Assembly: GCA_965224275.1 (NCBI GenBank)
Contig: CBDCYR010000011.1
Coordinates: forward strand, 620,001 to 684,000
Reading direction: 5' to 3'
Source: CAUZWH01 sp965224275
GTDB taxonomy: Bacteria; Pseudomonadota; Alphaproteobacteria; SHVV01
Length of the DNA stretch: 64,000 nt
This document shows, piece after piece, positions 16,373-25,552 of the stretch. The position numbers and the translations under genes were made by a program. The notes beneath the pieces were generated by a model. It did no database searches. It was not told where the DNA came from and saw only the letters and a list, made by a program, of their open reading frames with translations. Positions within the stretch are counted from its first letter, which is position 1. Every line of letters starts with the position of its first letter.

Positions 16373-17719
16373 ATGCTCGACATCCGGTGGATTCGCGATA
16401 ACCCGGCGGCCTTCGACGCTGCTCTCAAGAGCCGCGGCTTGCTGGCAGCATCGCCCGAGATCTTGCAAATTGATCAGCAACTCAGGGCTTGCCAGACCGA
16501 ACTGCAAGAATTTCTAGCCCGACGCAATCAGGTGTCGAAAGAAATTGGTGTAACCAAGGCCGGAGGCGGGGACGCTCAAACCCTTATCGACGAAGTAACA
16601 GACCTCAAAACCGCAATTCACGATCGCGAAGAATCTCAACGAAGCCTCGACGCAAAACTACACGAACAACTGTCTGGGCTGCCCAATATCGCCGACGCGG
16701 ACGTTCCAAAAGGTGCGGATGAAGATGCTAACGTCGAGCTCCGTAGAGTAGGGGAGCCACGGTCATTTGATTTCGAAGCTAAAGATCATGTTGATCTAGG
16801 CGAGGCGCTTGGCTTGATGGATTTTGAAGCCGCGAGTCGCATGTCAGGCGCGAGGTTTGTCGTGTTACAAGGCGCACTCGCCCGACTTGAGCGCGCACTG
16901 GGGGCGTTTATGCTTGACGTCCACACCAACGATTTCGGCTATACCGAAATATCGCCGCCGCTGCTGGTCCACGATGGCGCGATGTTCGGCACAGCCCAAC
17001 TACCTAAATTTGCTGAAGATCTCTACCAAACGCGCCCGCAAGAGGCCTGGAATTCGACGTCTGGAAACGACCACGACCAAGATGGCGACCAGGACGATCT
17101 CGTATCACGACGTTGGTTGATCCCGACCGCCGAGACCTCCTTAACGAACCTCGTTCGCGAGCAAATCCTCGACGAAGCGACGCTGCCCATTCGGTTCACC
17201 GCGCAGACACCATGTTTCAGGTCGGAGGCGGGTGCCGCGGGTAAAGATACGCGCGGTATGATTCGACAACACCAATTCATCAAGGTCGAACTCGTTAGTG
17301 TGACGACGCCGGCACAGTCCGCGGACGAACATGAACGAATGACGTCGTGCGCCGAAGAAATTCTGAAGCGGCTCGACCTGCCTTACCGTGTTGTCGTTCT
17401 GTCGACCGGCGATATGGGATTTGCCGCGCACAAGACTTACGACATAGAGGTGTGGTTACCGGGGCAAAACGCCTATCGCGAAATATCCAGCTGCTCCAAC
17501 TGCGGCGACTTTCAGGCACGACGGATGAACGCGCGTTACCGGCCCCGGGAAGGCAAGGGCACGCGTTTGGTTCACACTCTGAATGGATCGGGGCTCGCGG
17601 TCGGTCGCGCCTTGATCGGAGTCCTCGAAACCTACCAGAGACCCGATGGAGCGATTGTTTTGCCCGATGCGATTAGGCCGTACATGAACGGCGACGACCT
17701 GATTGAACCACATGGCTAA
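16373..17719 (+). CDS. serS: seryl-tRNA synthetase
   Basis: A class II synthetase of 448 residues. The N-terminal coiled-coil tRNA-binding arm spans about 30-105, beginning MLDIRWIRDNPAAFDAAL. Motif 2 is represented by PCFRSEAGAAGKDTRGMIRQHQF and motif 3 by NGSGLAVGRALIGVLETYQ. An Asp-rich insert (GNDHDQDGDQDDL, about residues 228-240), absent from most homologues, lengthens the loop before LIPTAETSLTN. The last bases overlap the surE start. Confidence 0.96.
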   Translation: MLDIRWIRDNPAAFDAALKSRGLLAASPEILQIDQQLRACQTELQEFLARRNQVSKEIGVTKAGGGDAQTLIDEVTDLKTAIHDREESQRSLDAKLHEQLSGLPNIADADVPKGADEDANVELRRVGEPRSFDFEAKDHVDLGEALGLMDFEAASRMSGARFVVLQGALARLERALGAFMLDVHTNDFGYTEISPPLLVHDGAMFGTAQLPKFAEDLYQTRPQEAWNSTSGNDHDQDGDQDDLVSRRWLIPTAETSLTNLVREQILDEATLPIRFTAQTPCFRSEAGAAGKDTRGMIRQHQFIKVELVSVTTPAQSADEHERMTSCAEEILKRLDLPYRVVVLSTGDMGFAAHKTYDIEVWLPGQNAYREISSCSNCGDFQARRMNARYRPREGKGTRLVHTLNGSGLAVGRALIGVLETYQRPDGAIVLPDAIRPYMNGDDLIEPHG

Positions 17720-18527
17720 GCAGGCTGGCGGCAAACGTTCCGGCAAACAAAGACAGGCCATCGATGGCAAGCTTCGAATTTTGATCTGCAATGATGATGG
17801 TATCGATGCGCCCGGCATCAAAGTGCTGGAGCGGATCGCCCGCACGTTGTCGTCCGACGTTTGGGTGGTCGCTCCGGATTCTGAACAAAGCGCCGTCTCC
17901 CACTCGCTCACGCTGCGACGTCCGTTGCGAATTCGTAAGATTTCGCGTCGCCGCTTTGCTATTGACGGCACGCCGACCGATTCCGTCGTGATGGCGCTGA
18001 ACCACATAATCAAGGACAAACGGCCGGGCCTGCTGCTATCGGGGGTTAACCGAGGCGCCAATCTGGGCGATGATATTCCTTATTCAGGAACTGTGGCGGC
18101 GACGATGGAGGGGACGCTGCTGGGAATCCCGTCGATCGCGATGAGCCAGGTCTTCCGCCATCCGCATCCGCTCAAATGGGCAACCGCCGAGAAGCATGCG
18201 CCTATTCTGATACGCGATCTTCTGGCGGTTGGATGGTCCAAGGACGTTTTGCTCAATATCAACTTTCCCGATGTCGTCGCGGCCCAAGTAAAAGGTGTTG
18301 AAATTACCCGGCAGGGGCGGCGCACGCTCGGCGATTTACTCGTCGACGAGCGCAGCGATACCCGCGGCGTTCCCTATTATTGGATTGGTTATCGCAGGCA
18401 TCTGGGCGGTTACGCCAAAGGCTCGGACTTCGACGCCATTGCCAATGGCAAAATCTCCGTGACTCCGCTGCAGTTCGATCGTTCGCATGCCGCGACCCAC
18501 CGCTCCCTTCGTGCCGCCTTGAAGTGA
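17712..18527 (+). CDS. surE: 5'-nucleotidase / survival protein SurE
   Basis: A metal-dependent nucleoside 5'-monophosphate phosphatase of about 270 residues. The motifs ILICNDDGIDAPGI (metal-binding Asp pair), APDSEQSAVSHSLTL and LSGVNRGANLGDDIPYSGTVAA are intact. I start it at ATG 17712, overlapping serS by 8 bases; a TTG at 17703 is possible. A basic N-terminal extension (KQAGGKRSGKQRQ) precedes the fold. The next gene, pcm, overlaps at GTGA, the classic surE-pcm arrangement. Confidence 0.94.
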   Translation: MAKQAGGKRSGKQRQAIDGKLRILICNDDGIDAPGIKVLERIARTLSSDVWVVAPDSEQSAVSHSLTLRRPLRIRKISRRRFAIDGTPTDSVVMALNHIIKDKRPGLLLSGVNRGANLGDDIPYSGTVAATMEGTLLGIPSIAMSQVFRHPHPLKWATAEKHAPILIRDLLAVGWSKDVLLNINFPDVVAAQVKGVEITRQGRRTLGDLLVDERSDTRGVPYYWIGYRRHLGGYAKGSDFDAIANGKISVTPLQFDRSHAATHRSLRAALK

Positions 18528-19192
18528 CTGATATCGACGCCAGCAATACGATGACGATCGACGCGCGTGTCTTGCGTCTGGTTATGAAACTTCGTGAACA
18601 AGGGATTGCCGATACCGATGTGCTGTCGGCAATCGAACGTGTACCGCGCGAGGCGTTTGTGCTCGACTCGTTCGTTGATCGCGCCTACGACAACAACGCA
18701 CTGCCGATTGATCAAGGTCAAACGATCAGTCAGCCCTATATTGTCGCCTATATGACAGAGGCGTTGCGCCTCAACGATCGCTTGAAAGTTCTTGAGATTG
18801 GAACTGGGTCTGGCTATCAAACGGCGGTTTTGAGCAAGCTGTGCCGTCGGGTTTATTCGATCGAAAGATATCCCAGTCTGTTGGCTCAGGCAGAGGCGCG
18901 TTTTGCCGATCTCGGACTTCACAACATTACAGCGCGAGCTGGCGATGGCTACAAAGGTTGGCCTGAGCAAGCACCGTTCTTACGCATCATCATCACCGCA
19001 GCAGCCCCTGAGTTACCGCAGGCGCTGGTCGACCAACTTGATACAGGGGGCATCCTTGTGATGCCAATCGGCGAGGGGCGCCACAACCAGCAGCTCGTTC
19101 GAATTACCAAAGGTGAAGATGGTTGTCACTCGGAGGATCTAATTCCGGTTCGTTTCGTCCCCCTGGTTGAGGGGGTGGCCGACGAAGGATGA
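18524..19192 (+). CDS. pcm: protein-L-isoaspartate O-methyltransferase
   Basis: Repairs isoaspartyl damage in proteins using S-adenosylmethionine. PIDQGQTISQPYIVAYMTE (substrate loop), VLEIGTGSGYQTAVL (motif I), IERYPSL and TAAAPELPQALVDQL are conserved. The start is GTG 18524, overlapping the surE stop (GTGA), or ATG 18551; both give a near-normal length of about 215-222 residues. The surE-pcm pairing is a known stress/repair operon. Confidence 0.93.
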   Translation: MTDIDASNTMTIDARVLRLVMKLREQGIADTDVLSAIERVPREAFVLDSFVDRAYDNNALPIDQGQTISQPYIVAYMTEALRLNDRLKVLEIGTGSGYQTAVLSKLCRRVYSIERYPSLLAQAEARFADLGLHNITARAGDGYKGWPEQAPFLRIIITAAAPELPQALVDQLDTGGILVMPIGEGRHNQQLVRITKGEDGCHSEDLIPVRFVPLVEGVADEG

Positions 19193-20261
19193 GAGTTCAC
19201 GCTTGATACTTAGTGGAAGGAATCCAACTTATGGCACCCATACGACGGTTGCTCGCGCGCACCGGTTAGGCGGTCGGCGCGCGTTTCTTTCGCTGGGTCT
19301 TGTGGTGTGCCTGGGGCTCTTGTTTGCGGGCTGCGCGCGGTCAGTTCCGGCGCCAGTCGTGTTCGGGAGCAAGGCGCCGGTCCCTACATCCCAGAACCGG
19401 GTGACCCCAAAACCGTTGCTACGACCAACACAGCCCGCTCAGCAAACGCCAAGCGAAATTCGCCAAAACCTGACGTCCGATACAGTGTCCGCCACTGTGG
19501 CCGGCGGCGAGACGATTTATCGTTTCGCGCGTCGGCATCGGGTCGCACTACGAGATCTAATAGAGGGTAACCGCCTAACCCCACCGTACAAGCTGCGTCC
19601 GGGCCAGAAGCTTGTCGTCCCCAACGTACGCATCCACCGGGTTATCCAGGGGGACACGCTTTATCGCGTTTCGCGTAGCTATGGCGTCGATATGTACACG
19701 GTCGCCTCGATCAATCTGATCGAGGCCCCCTATGTCATAAGGACCGGCCAGAAATTACGCCTCCCCAATCAGCGCCGCGCTTCGGTTATCTCCACCGGGA
19801 CCGCAGCACGGCCCAGCAAATCGGAATCTCGGATTGTCAATGCACCCGAAACGGCGGTGGCAAGCGCGCGATCCTCGCCGTCGCGCTTTGTATGGCCGTT
19901 ACGCGGGCGCGTGATCTCCAGCTACGGCGCCAAGCCAGGCGGGCTGCATAACGACGGAATCAATATTGCTGCCAGCTCGGGCGCCGCAGTCGTTGCCGCC
20001 GACGCTGGCATCGTTGCCTATGCCGGCAACGAGCTTCGCGGTTTTGGAAACCTGCTCCTGCTTCGCCACGCTGGCGGCTGGACCTCGGCCTATGCCCACA
20101 ATGACAAACTTCTGGTGAAACGCGGCGACCGCGTGGCACGGGGCGAGGTTATCGCACATGCGGGAGCGACCGGCCGCGTAAGACGGCCACAATTACATTT
20201 TGAGTTGCGCAGACAGTCCGACGCCGTCGATCCGCTGCGGTTTCTGAGGCCCGTTTCGTGA
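19167..20261 (+). CDS. LysM / M23-family peptidoglycan lipoprotein (NlpD-like)
   Basis: Cell-wall factor of about 364 residues. A lipoprotein signal (FLSLGLVVCLGLLFAGC) leads to two LysM domains (about 115-155, GGETIYRFARRHRV; about 158-203, QGDTLYRVSRSYGV) and a C-terminal M23/LytM domain (about 240-360: WPLRGRVISSYG, then AHAGATGRVRRPQLHFELR). The usual first zinc His is replaced: GGLHNDGINIAA reads N-D-G-I where active enzymes have H-x-G-I-D, so this is probably a NlpD/EnvC-like amidase activator. The only in-frame start before the signal is TTG 19167, and the half MITE-like copy at 19,211-19,245 is translated in between. Confidence 0.85.
   Translation: MRGWPTKDESSRLILSGRNPTYGTHTTVARAHRLGGRRAFLSLGLVVCLGLLFAGCARSVPAPVVFGSKAPVPTSQNRVTPKPLLRPTQPAQQTPSEIRQNLTSDTVSATVAGGETIYRFARRHRVALRDLIEGNRLTPPYKLRPGQKLVVPNVRIHRVIQGDTLYRVSRSYGVDMYTVASINLIEAPYVIRTGQKLRLPNQRRASVISTGTAARPSKSESRIVNAPETAVASARSSPSRFVWPLRGRVISSYGAKPGGLHNDGINIAASSGAAVVAADAGIVAYAGNELRGFGNLLLLRHAGGWTSAYAHNDKLLVKRGDRVARGEVIAHAGATGRVRRPQLHFELRRQSDAVDPLRFLRPVS
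19211..19245. repeat. half copy of the MITE-like element
   Basis: TAGTGGAAGGAATCCAAC, two differing bases, then a stretch ending ACCCATACGA: nearly identical over 35 bases to the left arm at 13,269. No matching right arm follows. It lies in the 5' coding region of the LysM/M23 gene. Confidence 0.7.
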
Positions 20262-20264
20262 GCC

Positions 20265-21191
20265 CTAGTCGATTGACGTTCCCAGCCGGCCGGCAAGGTC
20301 GTGAACGAACTGCCAAGCGACGCGGCCCGAACGGGCGCCGCGGGTCATCGACCATTCGATTGCTTGCGCGCGAAGTTCATCGGCATCGATTTCGAGGCTG
20401 TATTTCGCGGCGTAGCCTTCGATCATTTGCAGATAATCATCTTGATCGCAGTTGTGGAAGCCAAGCCACAAACCGAACCGATCCGACAATGAGATCTTTT
20501 CTTCAACGACTTCCGCCGGATTGATGGCGGTTGACCGTTCGTTTTCGATCATGTCGCGCGGCATCAGGTGACGGCGGTTCGAGGTCGCATAGAACAGCAC
20601 GTTTTTCGGCCGCCCTTCGAGGCCGCCTTCGAGCACCGCTTTGAGTGACTTATAGCTGGTGTCGGATCCTTCAAACGATAAATCGTCGCAATACAGAACG
20701 AAGCGCTGATCATCGTTGCGGAGTCGCTTCAGCAGCCGTGGCAGGCTGACAATATCCTCCCGATGGATTTCGACCAGGCGCAAACGGCCAGGGGTATCTT
20801 CACAAATTTTTGCGTGAACCGCTTTGACGAGGGAGCTCTTGCCGGTGCCCCGCGCGCCCCACAGCAAGGCGTTGTTGGCGGGAAGGCCGTTCGCGAACCG
20901 CCGGGTGTTCTCCAGCAAGATGTCTCGGACCCGGTCGATTCCGACCAGCAACTCAAGGTCGACCCGATTTACCTCGGTGATGGGTTCAAGACGGTCCCCG
21001 TCTGCGTGCCAGACGAAAGCGTCGGCGGCATCTAGTTTCGCGCCGTTCGTGATCGGCTGCGGGCCAATTGCTTCGAGCGCACTGGCAATGCGCTCAAGCA
21101 GCGGTTTGAGATCGGAGTTGAGCTCGTCTTTCACGGCGTTGACCGTTGTTAGAGCGTGTTTCGCCGGTTTCGAAGCGCGCGAACCTAACAT
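20265..21191 (-). CDS. DUF815-family AAA+ ATPase
   Basis: A 308-residue cytoplasmic ATPase common in Alphaproteobacteria near pcm/yajC. The Walker A is WGARGTGKSSLVKAVHAK near residue 130, and the Walker B is FVLYCDDLSFEG near 180. An arginine-finger region (SDRFGLWLGFHNCDQDDYL) follows. The cellular role is not established. Convergent with the M23 gene with 3 bases between the stops, so no separate terminator fits there. Confidence 0.88.
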   Translation of the reverse strand: MLGSRASKPAKHALTTVNAVKDELNSDLKPLLERIASALEAIGPQPITNGAKLDAADAFVWHADGDRLEPITEVNRVDLELLVGIDRVRDILLENTRRFANGLPANNALLWGARGTGKSSLVKAVHAKICEDTPGRLRLVEIHREDIVSLPRLLKRLRNDDQRFVLYCDDLSFEGSDTSYKSLKAVLEGGLEGRPKNVLFYATSNRRHLMPRDMIENERSTAINPAEVVEEKISLSDRFGLWLGFHNCDQDDYLQMIEGYAAKYSLEIDADELRAQAIEWSMTRGARSGRVAWQFVHDLAGRLGTSID

Positions 21192-21319
21192 AACCGGTTA
21201 GCGCGTCAAACCTCCCGGAAAACTGCCCAAAATCGAAATTGTCGTCGGGGGTCAAATGGTTTGCAAAGCGGTAAACGGTTTGTATAGTCGCGCGTCATCG
21301 ACACGCTCTGGAGTCCTGA

Positions 21320-21727
21320 ATGTTGATCTCTCCGGCATATGCCCAAGCCGGCGGAATAGGTGGGTTCGATCTCGTCTCACTGATGCCCCTCGTGCTGATA
21401 TTCGTGGTGTTCTATTTCTTGCTGATTCGCCCCCAGCAGAAGAAGCAAAAAGCGCATCGCGAGATGATCGGTGCGGTTCGTCGTGGTGACAATGTGCTCA
21501 CCAATGGCGGCATCTTCGGCCGCGTCACGAAGGTCGTTGACGAAGACCGACTACAGGTCGAAATCGCGGATAACGTTCGTGTTCACGTCGCGCGTTCGAT
21601 GATCTCGGAGGTCATGACCAGAACCGAACCAGTCAAGGAAACGCGCGACCGCGATAAGAAAGGCGGGGGCGGCGATAAAAAGAGCGCGAGCGGTGATAAA
21701 GACAAAGAGGATGGTGGCGACAAGTGA
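21320..21727 (+). CDS. yajC: preprotein translocase subunit YajC
   Basis: A 135-residue accessory of SecDF. One membrane helix (LVSLMPLVLIFVVFYFLLIRPQQKKQK) contains the family RPQQKK motif, followed by the small beta domain (RRGDNVLTNGGIFGRV). The C-terminus is a Lys/Asp/Gly-rich tail. First gene of yajC-secD-secF. Confidence 0.95.
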   Translation: MLISPAYAQAGGIGGFDLVSLMPLVLIFVVFYFLLIRPQQKKQKAHREMIGAVRRGDNVLTNGGIFGRVTKVVDEDRLQVEIADNVRVHVARSMISEVMTRTEPVKETRDRDKKGGGGDKKSASGDKDKEDGGDK

Positions 21728-21776
21728 GCCGCCGCTAACCGGAAACCGCGACGCAGCGTAGGACGGACGAATCCGG

Positions 21777-23402
21777 ATGCTATATTTCGCCAAATGGAAG
21801 ATCACCCTGATCCTGGGCGTGTGCCTGATCGGGTTGATTTTCGTGGCGCCTAATTTCGTTCCCGCACGAACGGCTGCGACGATTCCGAGTTGGCTTCCCA
21901 ACAAGCAAATAAGTTTGGGTCTCGATCTCCAGGGCGGATCGCATCTGTTGCTTGAGGTCGACGTTGATGCGCTGGTCAAAGAGCGCATCGAGTCTCTGAT
22001 CGATGCGGCACGCTCGGCGCTTCGCGGCGAGCGCGTCCGCTATCGTTTCGGTGCCCGGGGCAGGCAGTCGCTGAAGGTTCGCATTCTACGTGAGGAACAG
22101 CGCGAGCAAGCCCTCGAGCTGCTTCGCGGCTTGGCAAACCCGGTATCCGGTGGCGTCCTCGGTGTCGGCGGCGGCACAGACGATATTGACCTCGAAATGG
22201 CGGGCGACGGAACGGTCACGGCTACGCTCACCGAGGAAGCGATCCAAGAGGCTCGTAACGCAGCGGTGGAGCAATCGATCGAGATCGTTCGCCGACGCAT
22301 AGATGAGACGGGTGTACGAGAGCCGACAATTCAGCGCCAAGGGGCCGAGCGAATCTTGGTACAACTCCCCGGGATTGACGATCCCGAACGGATCAAGCGA
22401 TTGCTTGGCCAAACCGCGAAGATGGTATTTCGACTGGTCGACGTGAATACCTCGGTTGCTGATGCGCGTGGCGGTAACGTCCCGGCCGGCTCGGAACTCA
22501 TCGATGCTGCTGATGAATTGGACGCGACGGGTAATGCTTTGCAATACGTGATTCGTAAGCGCGTGATGGTTAGCGGCGAGCGTTTGGTCGATGCACAACC
22601 ATCATTTGACCAACGCACAGGCGAAGCGGTGGTCACGTTCCGGTTTGATTCGGCGGGTGCGAAGCGGTTTGGCGAAGTCACCCAGGCGAACGTTGGACGC
22701 CCCTTCGCGATCGTGCTCGACGGAAAGGTGGTCAGCGCACCGGTTATTCGAGAACCGATTCTTGGCGGGACCGGACAGATCAGCGGCAATTTCACCGTTC
22801 AGGAAGCCAGCGACCTGGCCGTGGTACTCCGCGCTGGTGCCTTACCGGCACCGCTTAAGATTCTTGAGGAAAGGACCGTGGGCCCTGACCTTGGGGCCGA
22901 TTCGATTCGAGCGGGCAAGTTCGCGGGTGCTATCGCATTCATCGCGGTGATGGTTTTCATGTTTGCGTCTTACGGCGTATTTGGCATGGCGGCCAATGCG
23001 GCGCTGCTCGTCAATATGATCCTGATGGGCGGCGCGCTCTCGGTTTTACAAGCTTCACTGACACTGCCTGGAATTGCAGGCATCGTTCTTACAATCGGCA
23101 TGGCTGTCGATGCCAATGTTTTGGTCTTTGAACGAATTCGAGAGGAGATTCGAACGGGCAAGACGCCGCTCAACGCGGTGGAGGCGGGGTATCGCCGGGC
23201 GCTGACAACGATTATCGACGCCAATGTAACGACACTAATCGCTGCCATCCTGCTGTTTCAATTTGGCTCCGGCCCGGTTCGTGGCTTTTCGGTAACCCTC
23301 GCGATTGGCATTCTTTCATCAGTATTCACGGCGGTAACCTTGGCGCGATTCCTGATCGTTCTGTGGATCCGGCGAACGCGCGCCACGGTACTTTCGGTTT
23401 AG
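21777..23402 (+). CDS. secD: protein translocase subunit SecD
   Basis: A 541-residue RND-like membrane protein that uses the proton gradient to help complete Sec export. The D1 motif LGLDLQGGSHLLLEVD lies near residue 45, the P1 periplasmic domain spans about 70-370, and the C-terminal helices include GIVLTIGMAVDANVLVFERIREE. The protein is complete. The ATG 21777 follows the yajC stop by 49 bases. Confidence 0.96.
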   Translation: MLYFAKWKITLILGVCLIGLIFVAPNFVPARTAATIPSWLPNKQISLGLDLQGGSHLLLEVDVDALVKERIESLIDAARSALRGERVRYRFGARGRQSLKVRILREEQREQALELLRGLANPVSGGVLGVGGGTDDIDLEMAGDGTVTATLTEEAIQEARNAAVEQSIEIVRRRIDETGVREPTIQRQGAERILVQLPGIDDPERIKRLLGQTAKMVFRLVDVNTSVADARGGNVPAGSELIDAADELDATGNALQYVIRKRVMVSGERLVDAQPSFDQRTGEAVVTFRFDSAGAKRFGEVTQANVGRPFAIVLDGKVVSAPVIREPILGGTGQISGNFTVQEASDLAVVLRAGALPAPLKILEERTVGPDLGADSIRAGKFAGAIAFIAVMVFMFASYGVFGMAANAALLVNMILMGGALSVLQASLTLPGIAGIVLTIGMAVDANVLVFERIREEIRTGKTPLNAVEAGYRRALTTIIDANVTTLIAAILLFQFGSGPVRGFSVTLAIGILSSVFTAVTLARFLIVLWIRRTRATVLSV

Positions 23403-23411
23403 GGCACCACG

Positions 23412-24371
23412 ATGCGCCAACTCAAGCTTGTCCCCGATAAGACGAATATCCCGTTTACCAGACGTCGTGTGCTGGCACTCGCTACCTCTAGCGTGCTTGC
23501 GGTCGCCTCGATCGTTTTGTTCCTTACGGTCAATCTCAATTACGGCATCGACTTTCGTGGCGGTATCATGATCGAGGTCAAAACGCCAGGTCCTGCGGAC
23601 ATAGGTGCCATGCGTTCTGCATTATCGAACCTCGGCCTTGGCGAAGTGGCGTTGCAGGAGTTTGGCGCCCCGGATGACGTCCTTATCCGTGTTGAGCAAC
23701 AACCGGGTGATGAGGAAGGCCGCCAACGAGCGCTTACCCTTGTGCGCGAAGCGCTCCTCCAATCAATTGGTCCCGGGATAACCGAGCGGCGGGTTGAGTT
23801 CGTTGGCCCCAAGGTGAGTGCTGAACTCATCCGTTCCGGGGCGCTTGCGCTTGGCCTCGCCCTGGTCGCCATGCTGCTCTACATCTGGTTCCGATTCGAG
23901 TGGCAGTTTGCGGTGGGCGCGGTCGTTGCACTGGTTCACGACGTCGTGCTCACCATCGGTATGTTTAGCGTCGTCAGGCTCGAATTCAACCTCGCGATCA
24001 TCGCTGCGATCCTTACGATAATTGGCTACTCGATCAACGACACGGTGGTTGTTTACGACCGTATCCGCGAGAACATGCGAAAATACAAAGTCATGCCGAT
24101 CGACGAGTTGCTCGATCTTAGTGTCAATCAAACGCTGTCGCGGACGGTCATGACGTCTGTGACGACATTGCTAGCACTTTTTGTCCTGTACCTCTTCGGT
24201 GGCGAGGTCATCGCCGGCTTCACATTGGCAATGATCTGGGGCGTTGTGGTTGGTACGTACTCGTCAATTTTCGTTGCTGCACCGGTGATTGTTTACACCA
24301 ATGTGCGGCGCGACGTCGGTAGCGATGAGGAGGGCGAAGATAAGGCCGCACCCGAAACGGCCAGCCCTTAA
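23412..24371 (+). CDS. secF: protein translocase subunit SecF
   Basis: A 319-residue partner of SecD. The N-terminal helix is followed by NYGIDFRGGIMIEV, a periplasmic domain, and the helical bundle with TIIGYSINDTVVVYDRIREN. The gene begins 9 bases after secD. A Glu/Asp-rich tail ends the protein. Confidence 0.96.
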   Translation: MRQLKLVPDKTNIPFTRRRVLALATSSVLAVASIVLFLTVNLNYGIDFRGGIMIEVKTPGPADIGAMRSALSNLGLGEVALQEFGAPDDVLIRVEQQPGDEEGRQRALTLVREALLQSIGPGITERRVEFVGPKVSAELIRSGALALGLALVAMLLYIWFRFEWQFAVGAVVALVHDVVLTIGMFSVVRLEFNLAIIAAILTIIGYSINDTVVVYDRIRENMRKYKVMPIDELLDLSVNQTLSRTVMTSVTTLLALFVLYLFGGEVIAGFTLAMIWGVVVGTYSSIFVAAPVIVYTNVRRDVGSDEEGEDKAAPETASP

Positions 24372-24408
24372 CGCACCACCTTCATTTATCGCGACACGCC
24401 AATAAGCG

Positions 24409-24795
24409 ATGGATCTCACGCCGACAAATCCGGTTGGCCGTCAGCAGATAGAAGCTTACGGCGAGGGTGGGTTTCGCATTAGCGGCGTACGTTGGCGGGG
24501 GTCTGTGCTGGTGTTTCGCGGCGAAACGATCGCATGGCCGGTCAATGCTTTCGCGGACATTGAAACGATTCATCTGACTCCGATTATCGAAGCAGTCGGT
24601 GCCGACTCGGCCATAGAGATCCTGCTATTGGGTTGCGGGCAGGAGATGGCGATCGTCGATCCGCGGTTGCGCCTGCGGTTGCGTGACTCTGGCATCAGCA
24701 TTGAGCCGATGGATACCGGCGCGGCCTGTCGCACATTTAATGTATTGGTGAATGAGGATCGCAAAGTCGCGGCGGCATTAATTGCCATCGAATGA
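24409..24795 (+). CDS. Mth938-like domain protein (DUF498)
   Basis: A 128-residue cytoplasmic protein of the Mth938/NDUFAF3 fold: VGRQQIEAYGEGGFRISGV, then IEILLLGCGQEM and GISIEPMDTGAACRTFNVL. Its mitochondrial relative NDUFAF3 assists complex I assembly. It commonly follows secF in Alphaproteobacteria, and a gene related to another complex I assembly factor (NDUFAF6) lies 1.8 kb downstream. A strong terminator follows. Confidence 0.85.
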   Translation: MDLTPTNPVGRQQIEAYGEGGFRISGVRWRGSVLVFRGETIAWPVNAFADIETIHLTPIIEAVGADSAIEILLLGCGQEMAIVDPRLRLRLRDSGISIEPMDTGAACRTFNVLVNEDRKVAAALIAIE

Positions 24796-24829
24796 CCCGC
24801 GCTTGACACAGAAATAACCACAAAAGAAA

Positions 24830-24853
24830 AGGGGGCCCCGTGAACGGGCCCCC
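24830..24853. terminator. bidirectional rho-independent terminator
   Basis: The stem AGGGGGCCC / GGGCCCCCT is preceded by an A-rich run and followed by a weak T-rich tract (CTCTATCTT). It can therefore end both the secDF-Mth938 transcript and the convergent PuuD-like gene. Confidence 0.8.
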
Positions 24854-24876
24854 TCTATCTTCGTGACTGAAAATTA

Positions 24877-25383
24877 TTAGTAGATATTCTGCGCCGATAC
24901 CATGGCGTAGAGCATTGGTATAGACAGCATCGTATTGGTTCGCGAGAACAACATCGCGGTGCGTGCCGCTTTTGGTTTGTCCTCGGCCGGGACTTCGACG
25001 ATGCCAAGCGCCTTTTTCTGGTTTGGCCAGATGACGAACCAAACGTTGAACCACATGATTGCGCCAAGCCACATGCCAATGCCGATTGACGCATGTTTGG
25101 CGACGCCATCACTGAGGCCAATGGCCAAGGCTTGGCCGAAGTAGCCATTCATGATTGCCAACAGAATGCCAAAGACGATCGTCCCCATTGCACCCCAACG
25201 GAACCAGAACAGTGCTTTGGGCGCGATATGTTTCCCGATTGCGGGCTTCTGTTCATCGGGAATCTGCGGCATGGTCGGTATCTGGACGAAGTTGAAATAC
25301 CAGAGCAACCCGATCCACATAACGCCGCTCATCACGTGCAGCCAGCGAACGAGAAAGTTCCACCACTCTTGATCAAATTCCAT
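24877..25383 (-). CDS. PuuD-like urate hydroxylase N-terminal domain membrane protein
   Basis: A 168-residue protein with about four membrane helices: FLVRWLHVMSGVMWIGLLWY, GAMGTIVFGILLAI, IGIGMWLGAIMWFNVWFVIWP. This matches the membrane domain shared with PuuD-type urate oxidases, but it lacks the C-terminal cytochrome c domain. Its histidines (LHVMSG, KHASIG) could bind haem. A true urate-oxidase role is doubtful for the short form. It follows a 31-residue membrane peptide and shares its promoter. Confidence 0.72.
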   Translation of the reverse strand: MEFDQEWWNFLVRWLHVMSGVMWIGLLWYFNFVQIPTMPQIPDEQKPAIGKHIAPKALFWFRWGAMGTIVFGILLAIMNGYFGQALAIGLSDGVAKHASIGIGMWLGAIMWFNVWFVIWPNQKKALGIVEVPAEDKPKAARTAMLFSRTNTMLSIPMLYAMVSAQNIY

Positions 25384-25409
25384 GGTTCATTCTCCTTTTC
25401 GACGACCGG

Positions 25410-25505
25410 TTAATCCGCAATTCCAGCGACGACGATGATCATTATCACCGTTAATATGACGCCCATAACAACAGTGCTCGGAAGCGACTCGAGAGGATTC
25501 TTCAT
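25410..25505 (-). CDS. 31-residue single-pass membrane peptide
   Basis: ATG (25505-25503) to TAA (25412-25410). It encodes MKNPLESLPSTVVMGVI, then LTVMIIIVVAGIAD: a short charged start and one strong membrane helix. It lies 26 bases upstream of the PuuD-like gene, behind the promoter at 25,553-25,581, and a GGAGA ribosome site for the next gene lies in the gap. It resembles small subunits of membrane oxidoreductase complexes, but I do not recognise a family. The longer 94-residue frame overlapping it runs through the promoter and is less likely. Confidence 0.55.
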   Translation of the reverse strand: MKNPLESLPSTVVMGVILTVIMIIVVAGIAD

Positions 25506-25552
25506 TTTCCGTACCCCACCTTCGACGGAAGAAAACACAAAACAGCGGCAAG

